From the NCBI GenBank assembly GCA_964615935.1, contig CAZTTG010000097.1, forward strand, positions 1-23,861: a stretch of DNA of 23,861 nt, read 5' to 3'. The stretch comes from CAZTTG01 sp964615935. Its GTDB lineage: Bacteria; Planctomycetota; UBA1135; GCA-002686595. Below are positions 1 through 7,844 of the stretch, in pieces. Position 1 is the first letter of the stretch. Every line of letters starts with the position of its first letter. The notes below the pieces were generated by a model. It was not told where the DNA came from. It ran no database searches and saw only the letters and a program-made list of their open reading frames with translations. The translations under genes and the position numbers were made by a program.

Positions 1-65
1 GCGCTTCGCGCACCTCGCGTGGCGTTACGGCGCCACTCGGCGCCGGCGCGGCAAGCTTGCCGCGC
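1..65. repeat. REP-like hairpin repeat, left edge of window
   Basis: Positions 1-11 form a small hairpin with a TTC triloop (GCGC-TTC-GCGC). It is followed by a CCTC...GTGGC...ACGGCGC spacer, an ACTCGG motif at 35-40, and a perfect 20-bp palindrome at 46-65 centred on AAGCTT. The same spacer words follow a triloop hairpin at the right end of the window (23822-23861), and the ACTCGG word precedes triloop hairpins at 23545 and 23678. This points to one dispersed, hairpin-forming intergenic repeat family. Function is unknown. The element may continue to the left of the window. Confidence 0.55.
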
Positions 66-107
66 GGGGAGGTCCCCGGCCCAGAGCGTGGGCTCGTCCA
101 TGGTGGG

Positions 108-159
108 GGCCAGCAGGCCCCGCGCGGCCTGCTGGCCGCGCCCGCGAAGCAGGCGCGGC
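108..159. other. Tandem strong hairpins upstream of the pseudopilin gene
   Basis: Positions 108-119 and 126-137 form a perfect 12-bp stem with a 6-base loop. A second perfect 8-bp stem (135-142 with 152-159) shares the three bases 135-137 with the first, so the two are mutually competing structures. No T-run follows on either strand, so neither is a standard intrinsic terminator. They may belong to the repeat family at the window edge, or end an upstream transcript. The rest of 66-260 holds no credible gene; TACATT at 204-209 is a weak -10-like word. Confidence 0.5.
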
Positions 160-260
160 GAGGAGTCAGACCAAATGCCCTCTCCCGTCCCCCTCCGCGA
201 CGCTACATTGACCCCACCCACCGGGAAGACCCACCCACCCCGCGCGTCCCACCCCAGGCG

Positions 261-1745
261 ATGAAGCTGCTCCACCCCGCGACCCCCTCCCCCCGGCGCC
301 GGGGCTCCGCCCTGCTGGTCAGCTTCCTGATCCTGATGGTGCTCCTGGCCATCGTCCACCAGCTCAGCACCACCACCTCGGCCGGGGGCAAGGTGGCCCG
401 CAACGACGTGGCCATGACGGCGATGGACCTGGCCATCGAGTCGGCCCTGCTGCGGGTCTACGAGACCCTCAAGACCGACGCCGAGTCGGCCGGCATGGCC
501 GAGGGCGGGAGCGGCGCGCCGGGGACGCCGGGCGAGGATCTGGGGGGCGAGCTCCCGGGGGCCGATCCCGCGGCCGGCGGCGAGGAGGAGGCCGGGGCCA
601 CGGACTCCCGCGAGGACGAGTGGGCCGGCGTGGACCGCACCACCATCAACGAGGTCGAGCTGCGCATCTTCATCCAGGACGAGGACAGCAAGATCAACCT
701 GCTGGGCATGCTCACCGAGGACGAGGAGGAGGCCGACAAGGTCTACGAGCGGGTGCGGCGGGTGCTCGATCTCTTCCGCGAGGACACCGCCGAGGACGTC
801 GACGGGGGCGAGGCCGACCGCCTGGCCAACGCCATCCGGGAGTTCATGACGCAGCGCGTCGACCAGGATCTGCCCAAGGGGGCGCTCCTGACCGACGACG
901 AGGAGGAGCGCGACCGGGGGCTGCCCATCAGCCTGCGGGAGCTGATGGCCATCGAGCCCTTCTACGAGGAGCTCTTCCGCGACTTCCGCGACGAGGACGG
1001 GACCATCATCCACTCGCTGGGCTCCTTCCTCACGGTGTGGTCCTCCGTGGGCACCTTCCAGGAGATGATCAACGCCCGCAACGAGGCCGCCGGCGCCGAC
1101 GAGGAGCCCGCCGAGGGCGGGGAGGAGGACCCCGCCGAGCCCCCCGCGGGCGACGAGAGCGGGACCCCCACCAGCTCGTCCGGAGACGAGCCGGCCGCCG
1201 CCGGTGGCGGCCGGGTCAACGTGAACACCGCGCCGCCGGTGGTGCTGAAGGCGCTGATGGACGAGCGCGACGTGCGCTACCGGTGGTGGGACGAGGTGAT
1301 CGAGTACCGCAACCTGGAGGAGGAGAGCGAGGACGGAGAGGAGGAGGAGCTGGATCCGATCCTGGACGAGTACGGCGAGGAGGTCGTCCCCCTCCAGATC
1401 TTCGACAACCTCGAAGAGCTCGCCGAGGTGCCCGACTGGGAGGACCTGGAGCCCATCACGCGCACCGAGATCGAGGGCCTCCTGACGGTGGAGAGCCACG
1501 TGTTCTCCATCTTCATCACCGCCCGCCGCTCGACCAGCAACCGCGACACGGGCGGCGCCTGGCTGGACTCCCCCGAGCAGGCCCGCGAGGCCGAAGACCG
1601 CGGCGACACCCTGGTGCGAACGGTGCGCTCGGTGGTCTGGCGGCGCGAGGGCCAGGACGGCTGGGAGATCGTCCCCCTGATCCGCTGGGAGGTCCTGGAC
1701 CACGTACCCTTCGAGGTCCTGGACTACCCCGAGGAGGACCGCTAG
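261..1745 (+). CDS. gspK: GspK-like type II secretion minor pseudopilin
   Basis: This 494-residue protein resembles GspK, the tip pseudopilin of type II secretion systems. The N-terminus carries a prepilin-like signal: basic RRR, then Gly15, followed by a hydrophobic stretch (about 16-34). Residue 5 after the predicted cleavage is Val rather than the Glu of major pseudopilins, which is typical of GspK. A SKINLLG segment near residue 143 and a VNVNTAPPVVL segment near residue 317 match the 'N.NTAP' region of the T2SSK family. A Glu/Asp/Gly/Pro-rich low-complexity stretch lies before the second motif (about 275-315), and another acidic linker is at about 80-120. The ATG at 261 was chosen because it places the basic prepilin leader at the N-terminus; the frame is open upstream to 57 but that part is repeat/hairpin DNA. 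No Shine-Dalgarno is visible. The other secretion genes would lie to the left, outside the window. Confidence 0.75.
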   Translation: MKLLHPATPSPRRRGSALLVSFLILMVLLAIVHQLSTTTSAGGKVARNDVAMTAMDLAIESALLRVYETLKTDAESAGMAEGGSGAPGTPGEDLGGELPGADPAAGGEEEAGATDSREDEWAGVDRTTINEVELRIFIQDEDSKINLLGMLTEDEEEADKVYERVRRVLDLFREDTAEDVDGGEADRLANAIREFMTQRVDQDLPKGALLTDDEEERDRGLPISLRELMAIEPFYEELFRDFRDEDGTIIHSLGSFLTVWSSVGTFQEMINARNEAAGADEEPAEGGEEDPAEPPAGDESGTPTSSSGDEPAAAGGGRVNVNTAPPVVLKALMDERDVRYRWWDEVIEYRNLEEESEDGEEEELDPILDEYGEEVVPLQIFDNLEELAEVPDWEDLEPITRTEIEGLLTVESHVFSIFITARRSTSNRDTGGAWLDSPEQAREAEDRGDTLVRTVRSVVWRREGQDGWEIVPLIRWEVLDHVPFEVLDYPEEDR

Positions 1746-1769
1746 GAGGCGGTCCGGGGGCGGGGCTCG

Positions 1770-3380
1770 ATGGGAAGGAGCGAGGGGGGAGGGAGCCGCG
1801 CATCGCGCGGCGGCAGGGGGCCGGGGCTGCGCCTGGAGGTCTTCCACCACCTCTTCGCGGCCACCGCCGAGGAGATGGGCGCCAGCCTCATGCGCTCCTC
1901 CTTCTCGCCCAACATCAAGGAGCGCCGCGACTTCTCCTGCGCGCTCTTCGACTCCCGCGGGCGGATGATCAGCCAGGCGGCCCACATCCCCATCCACCTG
2001 GGCTCCGCGCCCCTGTGCGTGGAGGCGGCCATCCGCGCGGTTCCCATGGGGCCGGGCGACGCGGTGATCCTGAACGACCCCTTCGAGGGGGGCACCCACC
2101 TGCCCGACGTCACCCTGGTCTCCCCGGTGCACCTGCCGGGCTCGCTCGAGCCGGACTTCTACTGCGCCAACCGCGCCCACCACGCCGACGTGGGCGGGCC
2201 CACCCCGGGCTCGATGGCCCCGGCCGCGGACGTGCACGGGGAGGGCCTGCGCATCCCGCCCACCGCCCTGGTGCGCGCCGGCGAGGTGGATCGCGACCTC
2301 CTGCGGGTGCTGCTGGCCAACATGCGCGTGCCGCGCGAGCGCGAGGGCGACCTCCTGGCCCAGTGGTCGGCCAACCGCATCGGCCAGCGGCGGCTGGACG
2401 AGCTGGCCCGCGAGCACGGCGCGGCCGAGCTGCGCCGCCGCGGCGCCCAGCTCATGGACTGGACCGAGGGCCTGATGCGGGAGACCCTCTCCGACCTGCC
2501 CGACGGCCACAGCGACTTCGAGGACCAGCTCGAGGGCTCGGCCGGGGCCGAGCCGGCGAGGATCCGGCTCTCGCTCGAGATCCGGGGGGACGAGGTCACC
2601 TGCGACTGGCGGGAGACCGACGACCAGGTGGAGGCCTCGATCAACGCGCCGCGGGCGGTGGCCGTGTCGGCGGTCTTCTACGCCCTGCGGCTCTTGCTCC
2701 CCCCCGACACGCCCACCAACGACGGCGTCCTGAGGCCGGTGCGGGTCCTGACCCGCCCCGGGAGCCTGGTGGACGCCCGCTACCCGGCGGCCGTCTCGGC
2801 CGGCAACGTCGAGACCAGCCAGCGGCTGGTCGACGTGCTCCTGGGGGCCCTGTCCGCCGTCCTGCCCGACCGCATCCCGGCCGCCAGCTCGGGGACCATG
2901 AGCAACCTGACCTTCGGCGGGGTGGACGAGGCGGGCCAGGCCTGGTCCTACTACGAGACCATGGCCGGCGGGGCCGGCGCCTCGGCCGCCGGGCCCGGGG
3001 CCCACGCCCTGCACACCCACATGACGAACACCCGGAACACGCCCGTGGAGGCGCTCGAGAACCTCTTCCCGGTCCGGGTCCTCGCCTGCACCGTGCGCCG
3101 CGGCTCGGGCGGGGCCGGCCGGCATCGGGGCGGGGACGGCCTGGTGAAGCGCCTGCGCTTCCTCGAGAGGGCGCGCATCTCCTGGGTGGCCGAGCGCCAG
3201 GCGACCGGCCCCTGGGGCCTGCTGGGGGGCGGGGCCGGCGAGACCGGAGCCGCCCGCCTCCGGCGCCCCCGGGCCTCGCGGGAGGAGCCTCTCGCCGGCA
3301 ACAGCGTCCTCGAGGTGGAGCCCGGGGTCGAGCTGGAGCTGCGCACCCCCGGCGGCGGGGGCTACGGCCGGGCCCGCTAG
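1770..3380 (+). CDS. Hydantoinase B/oxoprolinase (HyuB) family protein
   Basis: This 536-residue protein belongs to the HyuB family, which includes the B subunit of ATP-dependent N-methylhydantoinase, the C-terminal half of 5-oxoprolinase and the alpha subunit of acetone carboxylase. Family landmarks are seen in order: NDPFEGGTHLPD (102-113), ANRAHHADVGGPTPGSM (133-149), EGLRIPP near 158, and the C-terminal TPGGGGYG (526-533). The length is normal for a complete B subunit. The partner HyuA (ATP-binding half) is normally adjacent, but no HyuA-like frame occurs in this window, so the substrate cannot be assigned. The gene begins 24 bases after the pseudopilin stop; the first 18 residues are Gly/Arg/Ser-rich and may be untranslated if a later start is used. 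AGGAGG at 1744-1749 lies 20 bases upstream of the ATG, too far to be convincing. Confidence 0.88.
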   Translation: MGRSEGGGSRASRGGRGPGLRLEVFHHLFAATAEEMGASLMRSSFSPNIKERRDFSCALFDSRGRMISQAAHIPIHLGSAPLCVEAAIRAVPMGPGDAVILNDPFEGGTHLPDVTLVSPVHLPGSLEPDFYCANRAHHADVGGPTPGSMAPAADVHGEGLRIPPTALVRAGEVDRDLLRVLLANMRVPREREGDLLAQWSANRIGQRRLDELAREHGAAELRRRGAQLMDWTEGLMRETLSDLPDGHSDFEDQLEGSAGAEPARIRLSLEIRGDEVTCDWRETDDQVEASINAPRAVAVSAVFYALRLLLPPDTPTNDGVLRPVRVLTRPGSLVDARYPAAVSAGNVETSQRLVDVLLGALSAVLPDRIPAASSGTMSNLTFGGVDEAGQAWSYYETMAGGAGASAAGPGAHALHTHMTNTRNTPVEALENLFPVRVLACTVRRGSGGAGRHRGGDGLVKRLRFLERARISWVAERQATGPWGLLGGGAGETGAARLRRPRASREEPLAGNSVLEVEPGVELELRTPGGGGYGRAR

Positions 3381-3397
3381 GCCCCCCCAGAAAGCCC

Positions 3398-3426
3398 TTG
3401 TCCAACCCCGAACGGACGGCGAGAAT
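3398..3426 (+). promoter_or_regulatory. Possible sigma-70-type promoter for purA
   Basis: TTGTCC (3398-3403) and GAGAAT (3421-3426) are separated by 17 bases in the 125-bp gap before purA. The -10 match is only partial, so this is a suggestion. A start site near 3433 would give a leader of about 70 bases. Confidence 0.3.
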
Positions 3427-3505
3427 CGCCCCCCGCGCCACCCCGGAATCCGAGGCCGGGGTGCTTCCATTTGCCCATCCCCGAACGCCGAGCGATCATC
3501 CTCCC

Positions 3506-4858
3506 ATGCCTTCTCTGTGCGTTTTCGGAGCCCAGTGGGGCGACGAGGGGAAGGGGAAGATCATCGATCACCTCTCGGATCAGGCCGACCTGGTGGTCCG
3601 CTACCAGGGCGGACCCAACGCCGGCCACACGGTGGTGATCGGGAGCGAGACCTTCATCCTGCACCTCATCCCCTCGGGCATCCTGCGGCCCGGGCGGGTC
3701 AACGTGATCGGGGACGGGATGGCGGTCGATCCCTTTCGACTCCTGGAGGAGATCGACGGCCTGCGCCAGCGCGGGGTGGCGGTCGACCCGGAGTGCCTGC
3801 GCCTGTCCGCGCGGGCCCACCTGATCTTCGAGCACCACCGGCGCATCGACGCCGCCAAGGAGCGCTGGCGGGGCGAGGGGCGCATCGGCACCACCGGGCG
3901 CGGCATCGGTCCCTGCTACGCCGACAAGGCGGCGCGCACTGGCCTGCGCCTCTCCGACCTGCTCGAGCCCGAGCGCCGCCGGGAGCGGCTGCTGGCGGTC
4001 CTGGCCGAGAAGAACGCGGTGCTGGAGAAGGTGTACGGCGAGGAGCCCCTGGACCTGGAGAGCGAGCTCGAGCGGGCCGCCAGCGTGGCCGAGACGCTGA
4101 GGCCCTTCGTGACCGACGCGGGCGCCTTCGTGCGCCAGGCCCACGCCGACGGCCGCCGGATCCTCTTCGAGGGGGCCCAGGGCGTCCTGCTCGACATCGA
4201 CGCCGGCACCTACCCGTTCGTGACCTCCTCCAACACGGGCCCGAGCGGGCTGGCCGCGGGAGCCTCCTTCCCGCCGAACCGGATCGATCGCGCGCTGGGG
4301 ATCTGCAAGGCCTACACCACCCGCGTGGGGGCGGGGCCCTTCCCCACGGAGATCGAGGGCGAGGAGGGCGACCTCCTGCAGAGCCGGGGGGACGAGTTCG
4401 GCGCCACCACCGGGCGCCGCCGCCGCTGCGGCTGGTTCGACGCGGTGGCGGTGCGCTACGCGGCGGAGGTCAGCGGCGCGGACGGGATCATCCTGACCAA
4501 GCTGGACGTCCTCAGCGGCTTCCCCGAGGTCCGGGTGGGGGTCGCCTACCGGCGGGGCGAGCAGCGGTGGACCCGCTGGCCCGCTGAGGTCCCCGACCTC
4601 GAGGGGATGGAGGTCGAGTACGCCGTGCGGCCGGGATGGACGGGAGACCTGGGCTCGGTCCGCGAGTGGGGGGGGCTCCCCGCCGGGGCTCGCGAGTACG
4701 TGCACTGGATCGAGTCGGCGGTGGGCGTGCCGGTGGTCATGCTGTCGGTCGGCCCCGAGCGGGACCAGGTGATCCAGCGGGACGACTTCTTCGAGCCGCT
4801 CGGCGCCCCGAGCGGCGCCGGGTCGGCCGGGGCGGGCCCGGGGAGCCCGCGCGCCTGA
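3506..4858 (+). CDS. purA: Adenylosuccinate synthetase
   Basis: PurA couples GTP hydrolysis to condensation of IMP with aspartate, the first committed step of AMP synthesis, in the cytoplasm. The 450-residue product has the complete family pattern: the P-loop GDEGKGK (12-18, with catalytic Asp13), GGPNAGHT with catalytic His41 (35-42), TTGRGIGPCY (129-138) for IMP binding, FEGAQG (221-226), GATTGRRRRCGW (299-310), TKLDVLSG (331-338) and a C-terminal GPERDQVI (417-424). About 20 Gly/Ala/Pro-rich residues extend past the usual end. The start ATG directly precedes the family N-terminus (SLCVFGAQWGDEGKGK). No Shine-Dalgarno is visible. It is followed after a single base by uppS, implying cotranscription. 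Confidence 0.97.
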   Translation: MPSLCVFGAQWGDEGKGKIIDHLSDQADLVVRYQGGPNAGHTVVIGSETFILHLIPSGILRPGRVNVIGDGMAVDPFRLLEEIDGLRQRGVAVDPECLRLSARAHLIFEHHRRIDAAKERWRGEGRIGTTGRGIGPCYADKAARTGLRLSDLLEPERRRERLLAVLAEKNAVLEKVYGEEPLDLESELERAASVAETLRPFVTDAGAFVRQAHADGRRILFEGAQGVLLDIDAGTYPFVTSSNTGPSGLAAGASFPPNRIDRALGICKAYTTRVGAGPFPTEIEGEEGDLLQSRGDEFGATTGRRRRCGWFDAVAVRYAAEVSGADGIILTKLDVLSGFPEVRVGVAYRRGEQRWTRWPAEVPDLEGMEVEYAVRPGWTGDLGSVREWGGLPAGAREYVHWIESAVGVPVVMLSVGPERDQVIQRDDFFEPLGAPSGAGSAGAGPGSPRA

Positions 4859-4859
4859 G

Positions 4860-5654
4860 ATGGCCGCAGCGAAGATCGCGCGCCCCGACTTCGGCGGGCC
4901 CTTCCCCGAGCACCTGGCCATCATCATGGACGGCAACGGGCGCTGGGCTCAGGCCCGGGGGATGCAGCGCATCCGCGGCCACCGCGAGGGCGTGAACTCG
5001 GTGCGCGAGATCACCACCGAGTGCGCCCGGCTGGGCATGAAGAGCCTGACGCTCTACGCCTTCTCGGTGGAGAACTGGAAGCGGCCCGGCATGGAGGTGC
5101 GCTTCCTCATGCGCATGCTCAAGCACTACATGGTGCGCGAGCGCAGGACCCTGATGGAGAACGACATCCGCCTCCGGGGGCTGGGGCGCATCGACGACCT
5201 GCCCCGGGACGCCCGCGAGAGCCTGCGCGAGACCGAGGAGATCACCCGCGGCAACCGGGGCATGCTGCTCCGCCTGGCGCTCTCCTACGGGGGGCGCACC
5301 GAGGTGGCCGACGGCCTGCGCCGGATGGCCGAGGACGCGCGCGCGGGACGGCTCGATCCGGCGGAGATCGACGAGGAGACCATGCGCTCCTACCTCTACG
5401 ATCCGGCCACGCCCGACCCCGATCTGCTGGTGCGGACCTCGGGGGAGATGCGCATCAGCAACTTCCTCCTGTGGCAGATCTCCTACTCCGAGATCTACGT
5501 CACCGAGGCCTGCTGGCCCGAGTTCCGGGTCCCCCAGCTCCACGAGGCCCTGCGCAGCTACGCCGGCCGAGTGCGCAAGTACGGCGGCCTGATCTCCGAG
5601 GGCCCGGCCCCGCCGGTCGCGGCGCGGGGCCGCTCCGAGGACAAGGCCCGGTGA
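4860..5654 (+). CDS. uppS: Isoprenyl (undecaprenyl) diphosphate synthase
   Basis: This is a cis-prenyltransferase that extends farnesyl diphosphate with isopentenyl diphosphate to the C55 lipid carrier used for peptidoglycan and LPS assembly. The 264-residue protein shows MDGNGRWA with catalytic Asp24 (23-30), the SVENWKRP segment (69-76), SYGGRTEV (142-149), and RTSGEMRISNFLLWQ (192-206) with downstream Glu211 and the WPEF signature (219-222). The residue after RTSGE is Met, where family members often have Gln or Leu; the essential arginines and Ser are intact. The last 20 residues are a poorly conserved Pro/Arg-rich tail. Its ATG is one base after the purA stop, and cdsA follows, reproducing the common uppS-cdsA pairing; dxr and rseP, often next in other genomes, are absent here. 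Confidence 0.96.
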   Translation: MAAAKIARPDFGGPFPEHLAIIMDGNGRWAQARGMQRIRGHREGVNSVREITTECARLGMKSLTLYAFSVENWKRPGMEVRFLMRMLKHYMVRERRTLMENDIRLRGLGRIDDLPRDARESLRETEEITRGNRGMLLRLALSYGGRTEVADGLRRMAEDARAGRLDPAEIDEETMRSYLYDPATPDPDLLVRTSGEMRISNFLLWQISYSEIYVTEACWPEFRVPQLHEALRSYAGRVRKYGGLISEGPAPPVAARGRSEDKAR

Positions 5655-5695
5655 GCCGGACCGGGCGGTCGGCGGGAGCTCGCCGCCCAGGACCC

Positions 5696-6775
5696 ATGCA
5701 AGGAGAGTCCAAGCTCAGGAAGATGGCCAAGCGCACCATCACCGGCGCATCCCTGACGGTGGTGGTGCTGGCGATGTTCCTGGTGAGCTGGAGCATCGGG
5801 GACGCGCGCCCGGTGCTCGTCTGCACCGGGCTGGTCCTGATCGCCAGCGTGGTGGAGCTCGACCGCATGGGCGAGCTGGCGGGCCGGAGGCTCGAGTTCC
5901 TTGTGGGCCTGCCCGCCATGGGGGTGCTGGCCCTGGGCTGGGCGGCCGTGGTCGGGCCGGAGGCGGTCGAGCGCGCCCTCGATCCCGAGGCCGCCGCCCG
6001 CGGCCTGTACCGCGGAGGCGTGCTGACCGAGTACGCGGCCGTGGCGCTCCTGGTCGCGACCCTCTTCCTCCTGCGCGAGGGGGCCGTCCGCCTGGGCCTC
6101 AGGGGGCGGATCGCCGAGGGACTGGTGGCGGTGGCCTGCGCGGGGCTCTTCTCCCTGCTCCTGGCCCGGCCCGAGCAGGCCGGCCTGCTGGTGGAGCGGG
6201 CCGCTCCCTTCCTGGGAGGGGGCGCCGTCCTGGCGCTGATCCTCTGCCTGACCCGTCCCGGAGGCCTGGCGCGGCTGGCCCTGGCCGTGGGCCTGGGGCT
6301 GTGGCTGGTGGTCCCGCTGCCGGCCCTGGCCCGGATCTGGACCGAATACGGCGCTCGGGGCGTGGCCTCCCTCCTGATCCTCGCCAAGGTGGGGGACGTC
6401 GCCGCCTACTTCGTGGGGAGCTGGCTGGGCAAGACCCACCCCCTGCCCTGGCTCAGCCCGGGCAAGACCACCGCCGGCTTCGTGGGCTCCCTCGCGGCCG
6501 GCGCGGCCGCCGGGATCGCCCTGGCCCTGGTGGGCGTCCTGCCCGAGGGACCCCACGGCTGGCTGGGGGGGCTGGCGGCCGGCCTGAGCCTGAACGTGGC
6601 GTCCCAGGCCGGGGACCTCCTGGAGAGCCTGGTCAAGCGCTGCGCCCGGGCCGACGATGCCTCGACCTGGCTGGGGCGCTCCGGAGGGGTCCTGGACGTG
6701 GTCGACAGCCTGCTGCTGGCCGTTCCCACCGCCCTCGTTTCCTGGCCCTTCTTGTTCCCGGCAGGGGCGGGTTAG
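5696..6775 (+). CDS. cdsA: Phosphatidate cytidylyltransferase (CDP-diglyceride synthase)
   Basis: CdsA makes CDP-diacylglycerol from phosphatidate and CTP in the inner membrane, the branch point to all phospholipids. The 359-residue protein is strongly hydrophobic with several predicted membrane spans (for example about 17-34, 40-54, 70-86, 113-127, 175-186, 195-212, 262-281, 291-303). The C-terminal third carries the family core: KVGDVAAYFVGSWLGK (231-246), LSPGKTTAGFVGS (253-265) and SLVKR...DDASTWLGRSGGVLDVVDS (311-338). In the signature the usual KD is DD, the usual HGG is SGG and the usual DRxD is DVVD, so this is a divergent version that keeps the acidic residues. ATG 5696 is used; an in-frame ATG at 5723 (MAKRTITG) is an alternative. 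The position directly after uppS supports the call. Confidence 0.9.
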   Translation: MQGESKLRKMAKRTITGASLTVVVLAMFLVSWSIGDARPVLVCTGLVLIASVVELDRMGELAGRRLEFLVGLPAMGVLALGWAAVVGPEAVERALDPEAAARGLYRGGVLTEYAAVALLVATLFLLREGAVRLGLRGRIAEGLVAVACAGLFSLLLARPEQAGLLVERAAPFLGGGAVLALILCLTRPGGLARLALAVGLGLWLVVPLPALARIWTEYGARGVASLLILAKVGDVAAYFVGSWLGKTHPLPWLSPGKTTAGFVGSLAAGAAAGIALALVGVLPEGPHGWLGGLAAGLSLNVASQAGDLLESLVKRCARADDASTWLGRSGGVLDVVDSLLLAVPTALVSWPFLFPAGAG

Positions 6776-6778
6776 ACT
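6749..6778 (+). promoter_or_regulatory. Possible promoter for the phoH operon
   Basis: TTCTTG (6749-6754) and TAGACT (6773-6778) are 18 bases apart at the very end of cdsA, 64 bases before the phoH start. TAG[AG]CT words also occur before the CHAT gene (11386-11391) and the sigma-54 activator (14581-14586), which hints at a shared -10 form. The -35 match is poor and the evidence is weak. Confidence 0.25.
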
Positions 6779-6841
6779 CCCGGCGCTCCGCCGGGGCCCC
6801 CGGGCCCCCGAGCCACCCAAGCCATCGGGGACACCACCGCC

Positions 6842-7843
6842 TTGGCCGAAGTCACCATCCCGCTGCGCTCCCACGAGGAAGCGGTCCAGGTCCTGGGGCC
6901 CTACGACCGCTACGCCCGACTCCTGCGTCAGGCCCTCGACATCGAGATCCTCACCCGGGACGGCAACCTGCGCCTGAAGGGCAGCGAGCCGGACGTCTCC
7001 GAGGCGCGCGGCCGGCTGGAGCACGTGCTGGGGAAGCTGCGCAAGGGGCGCGAGCTCGACCCGGCCGAGATCGAGGAGATCCTGCTGGGGCCGCCCGTCG
7101 GGCCCGCGGAGCGCGCCGACCGGCTGGGGATCAGCACCGTCAGCGACCAGGCCGGCGTGCGCCGCGACGCGAGCCGGGCCGCGCCCATCCGCTCGCGGCC
7201 CTTCCAGCCGCGCTCGGAGAACCAGCGCCGCTACCTCGACGCCATCGCCAGCCGCTCGCTGGTCTTCGGGATCGGCGTGGCCGGCACCGGGAAGACCTTC
7301 CTGGCGGTCGCCGCCGGGGTGCGCGCCCTGCGCAACGGCGAGGTTCGGCGGATGATCATCACCCGGCCGGTGGTCGAGGCCGGGGAGCACCTCGGCTTCC
7401 TCCCGGGCGACCTGCAGGCCAAGCTGAACCCCTACCTGCGGCCGGTCTACGACGCCCTGAACGCCATGCTCGACTACGACGACGTGGCGCGGCTGGAGGA
7501 GGTCGGCGCGATCGAGGTGGCGCCCCTGGCCTACATGCGCGGCCGCACCCTGGACGAGGCCTTCGTGATCCTGGACGAGGCCCAGAACACGAGCCGGGCG
7601 CAGATGAAGATGTTCCTGACCCGCCTGGGCGAGAACGCCCGCATGGTGGTGACCGGCGACCCCACCCAGAGCGATCTGGACGACGGCCAGGGCACCGGCC
7701 TGAACGATGCCGTTCGCCGTCTGCGGGGCTTCGAGGACATCGAGGTGGTCGAGTTCTCGACCCGGGACATCGTGAGGCATCCCCTGGTGGAGCAGATCCT
7801 CAAGGCCTACGAGGCCCCCGCCGGCAGGCGGCGGTCGAAGTGA
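6842..7843 (+). CDS. phoH: PhoH-like (YbeZ) ATPase
   Basis: PhoH/YbeZ proteins are cytoplasmic P-loop NTPases related to superfamily 1 helicases and linked to RNA metabolism, usually encoded next to ybeY. The 333-residue product has an N-terminal KH-like region (about 1-70, with ILTRDGNLRLKG), a linker, then the ATPase: Walker A GVAGTGKT (145-152), the conserved RPVVEAGEHLGFLPGD (175-190), Walker B VILDEAQN (242-249) and VVTGDPTQSDL (269-279). Length is typical. The start is a TTG, the only standard initiation codon between the cdsA stop (same frame) and the conserved region; a short G-run (6827-6830) lies 11 bases upstream. It is followed after one base by the 7TM-HD gene and then ybeY, the conserved phoH-pgpH-ybeY order of Bacillota and other phyla. 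Confidence 0.94.
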   Translation: MAEVTIPLRSHEEAVQVLGPYDRYARLLRQALDIEILTRDGNLRLKGSEPDVSEARGRLEHVLGKLRKGRELDPAEIEEILLGPPVGPAERADRLGISTVSDQAGVRRDASRAAPIRSRPFQPRSENQRRYLDAIASRSLVFGIGVAGTGKTFLAVAAGVRALRNGEVRRMIITRPVVEAGEHLGFLPGDLQAKLNPYLRPVYDALNAMLDYDDVARLEEVGAIEVAPLAYMRGRTLDEAFVILDEAQNTSRAQMKMFLTRLGENARMVVTGDPTQSDLDDGQGTGLNDAVRRLRGFEDIEVVEFSTRDIVRHPLVEQILKAYEAPAGRRRSK

Positions 7844-7844
7844 C

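Noticed and set aside
57..260. N-terminal extension of the pseudopilin frame
   Set aside because: It crosses the hairpins at 108-159 and the end of the palindrome at 46-65, and would place 68 unrelated residues before a clear prepilin leader.
620..3505. Long open frame running into purA
   Set aside because: It is the +2 frame of the pseudopilin and HyuB genes, with Arg/Gly/Pro-rich sequence typical of GC-rich shadow frames; purA begins at 3506.
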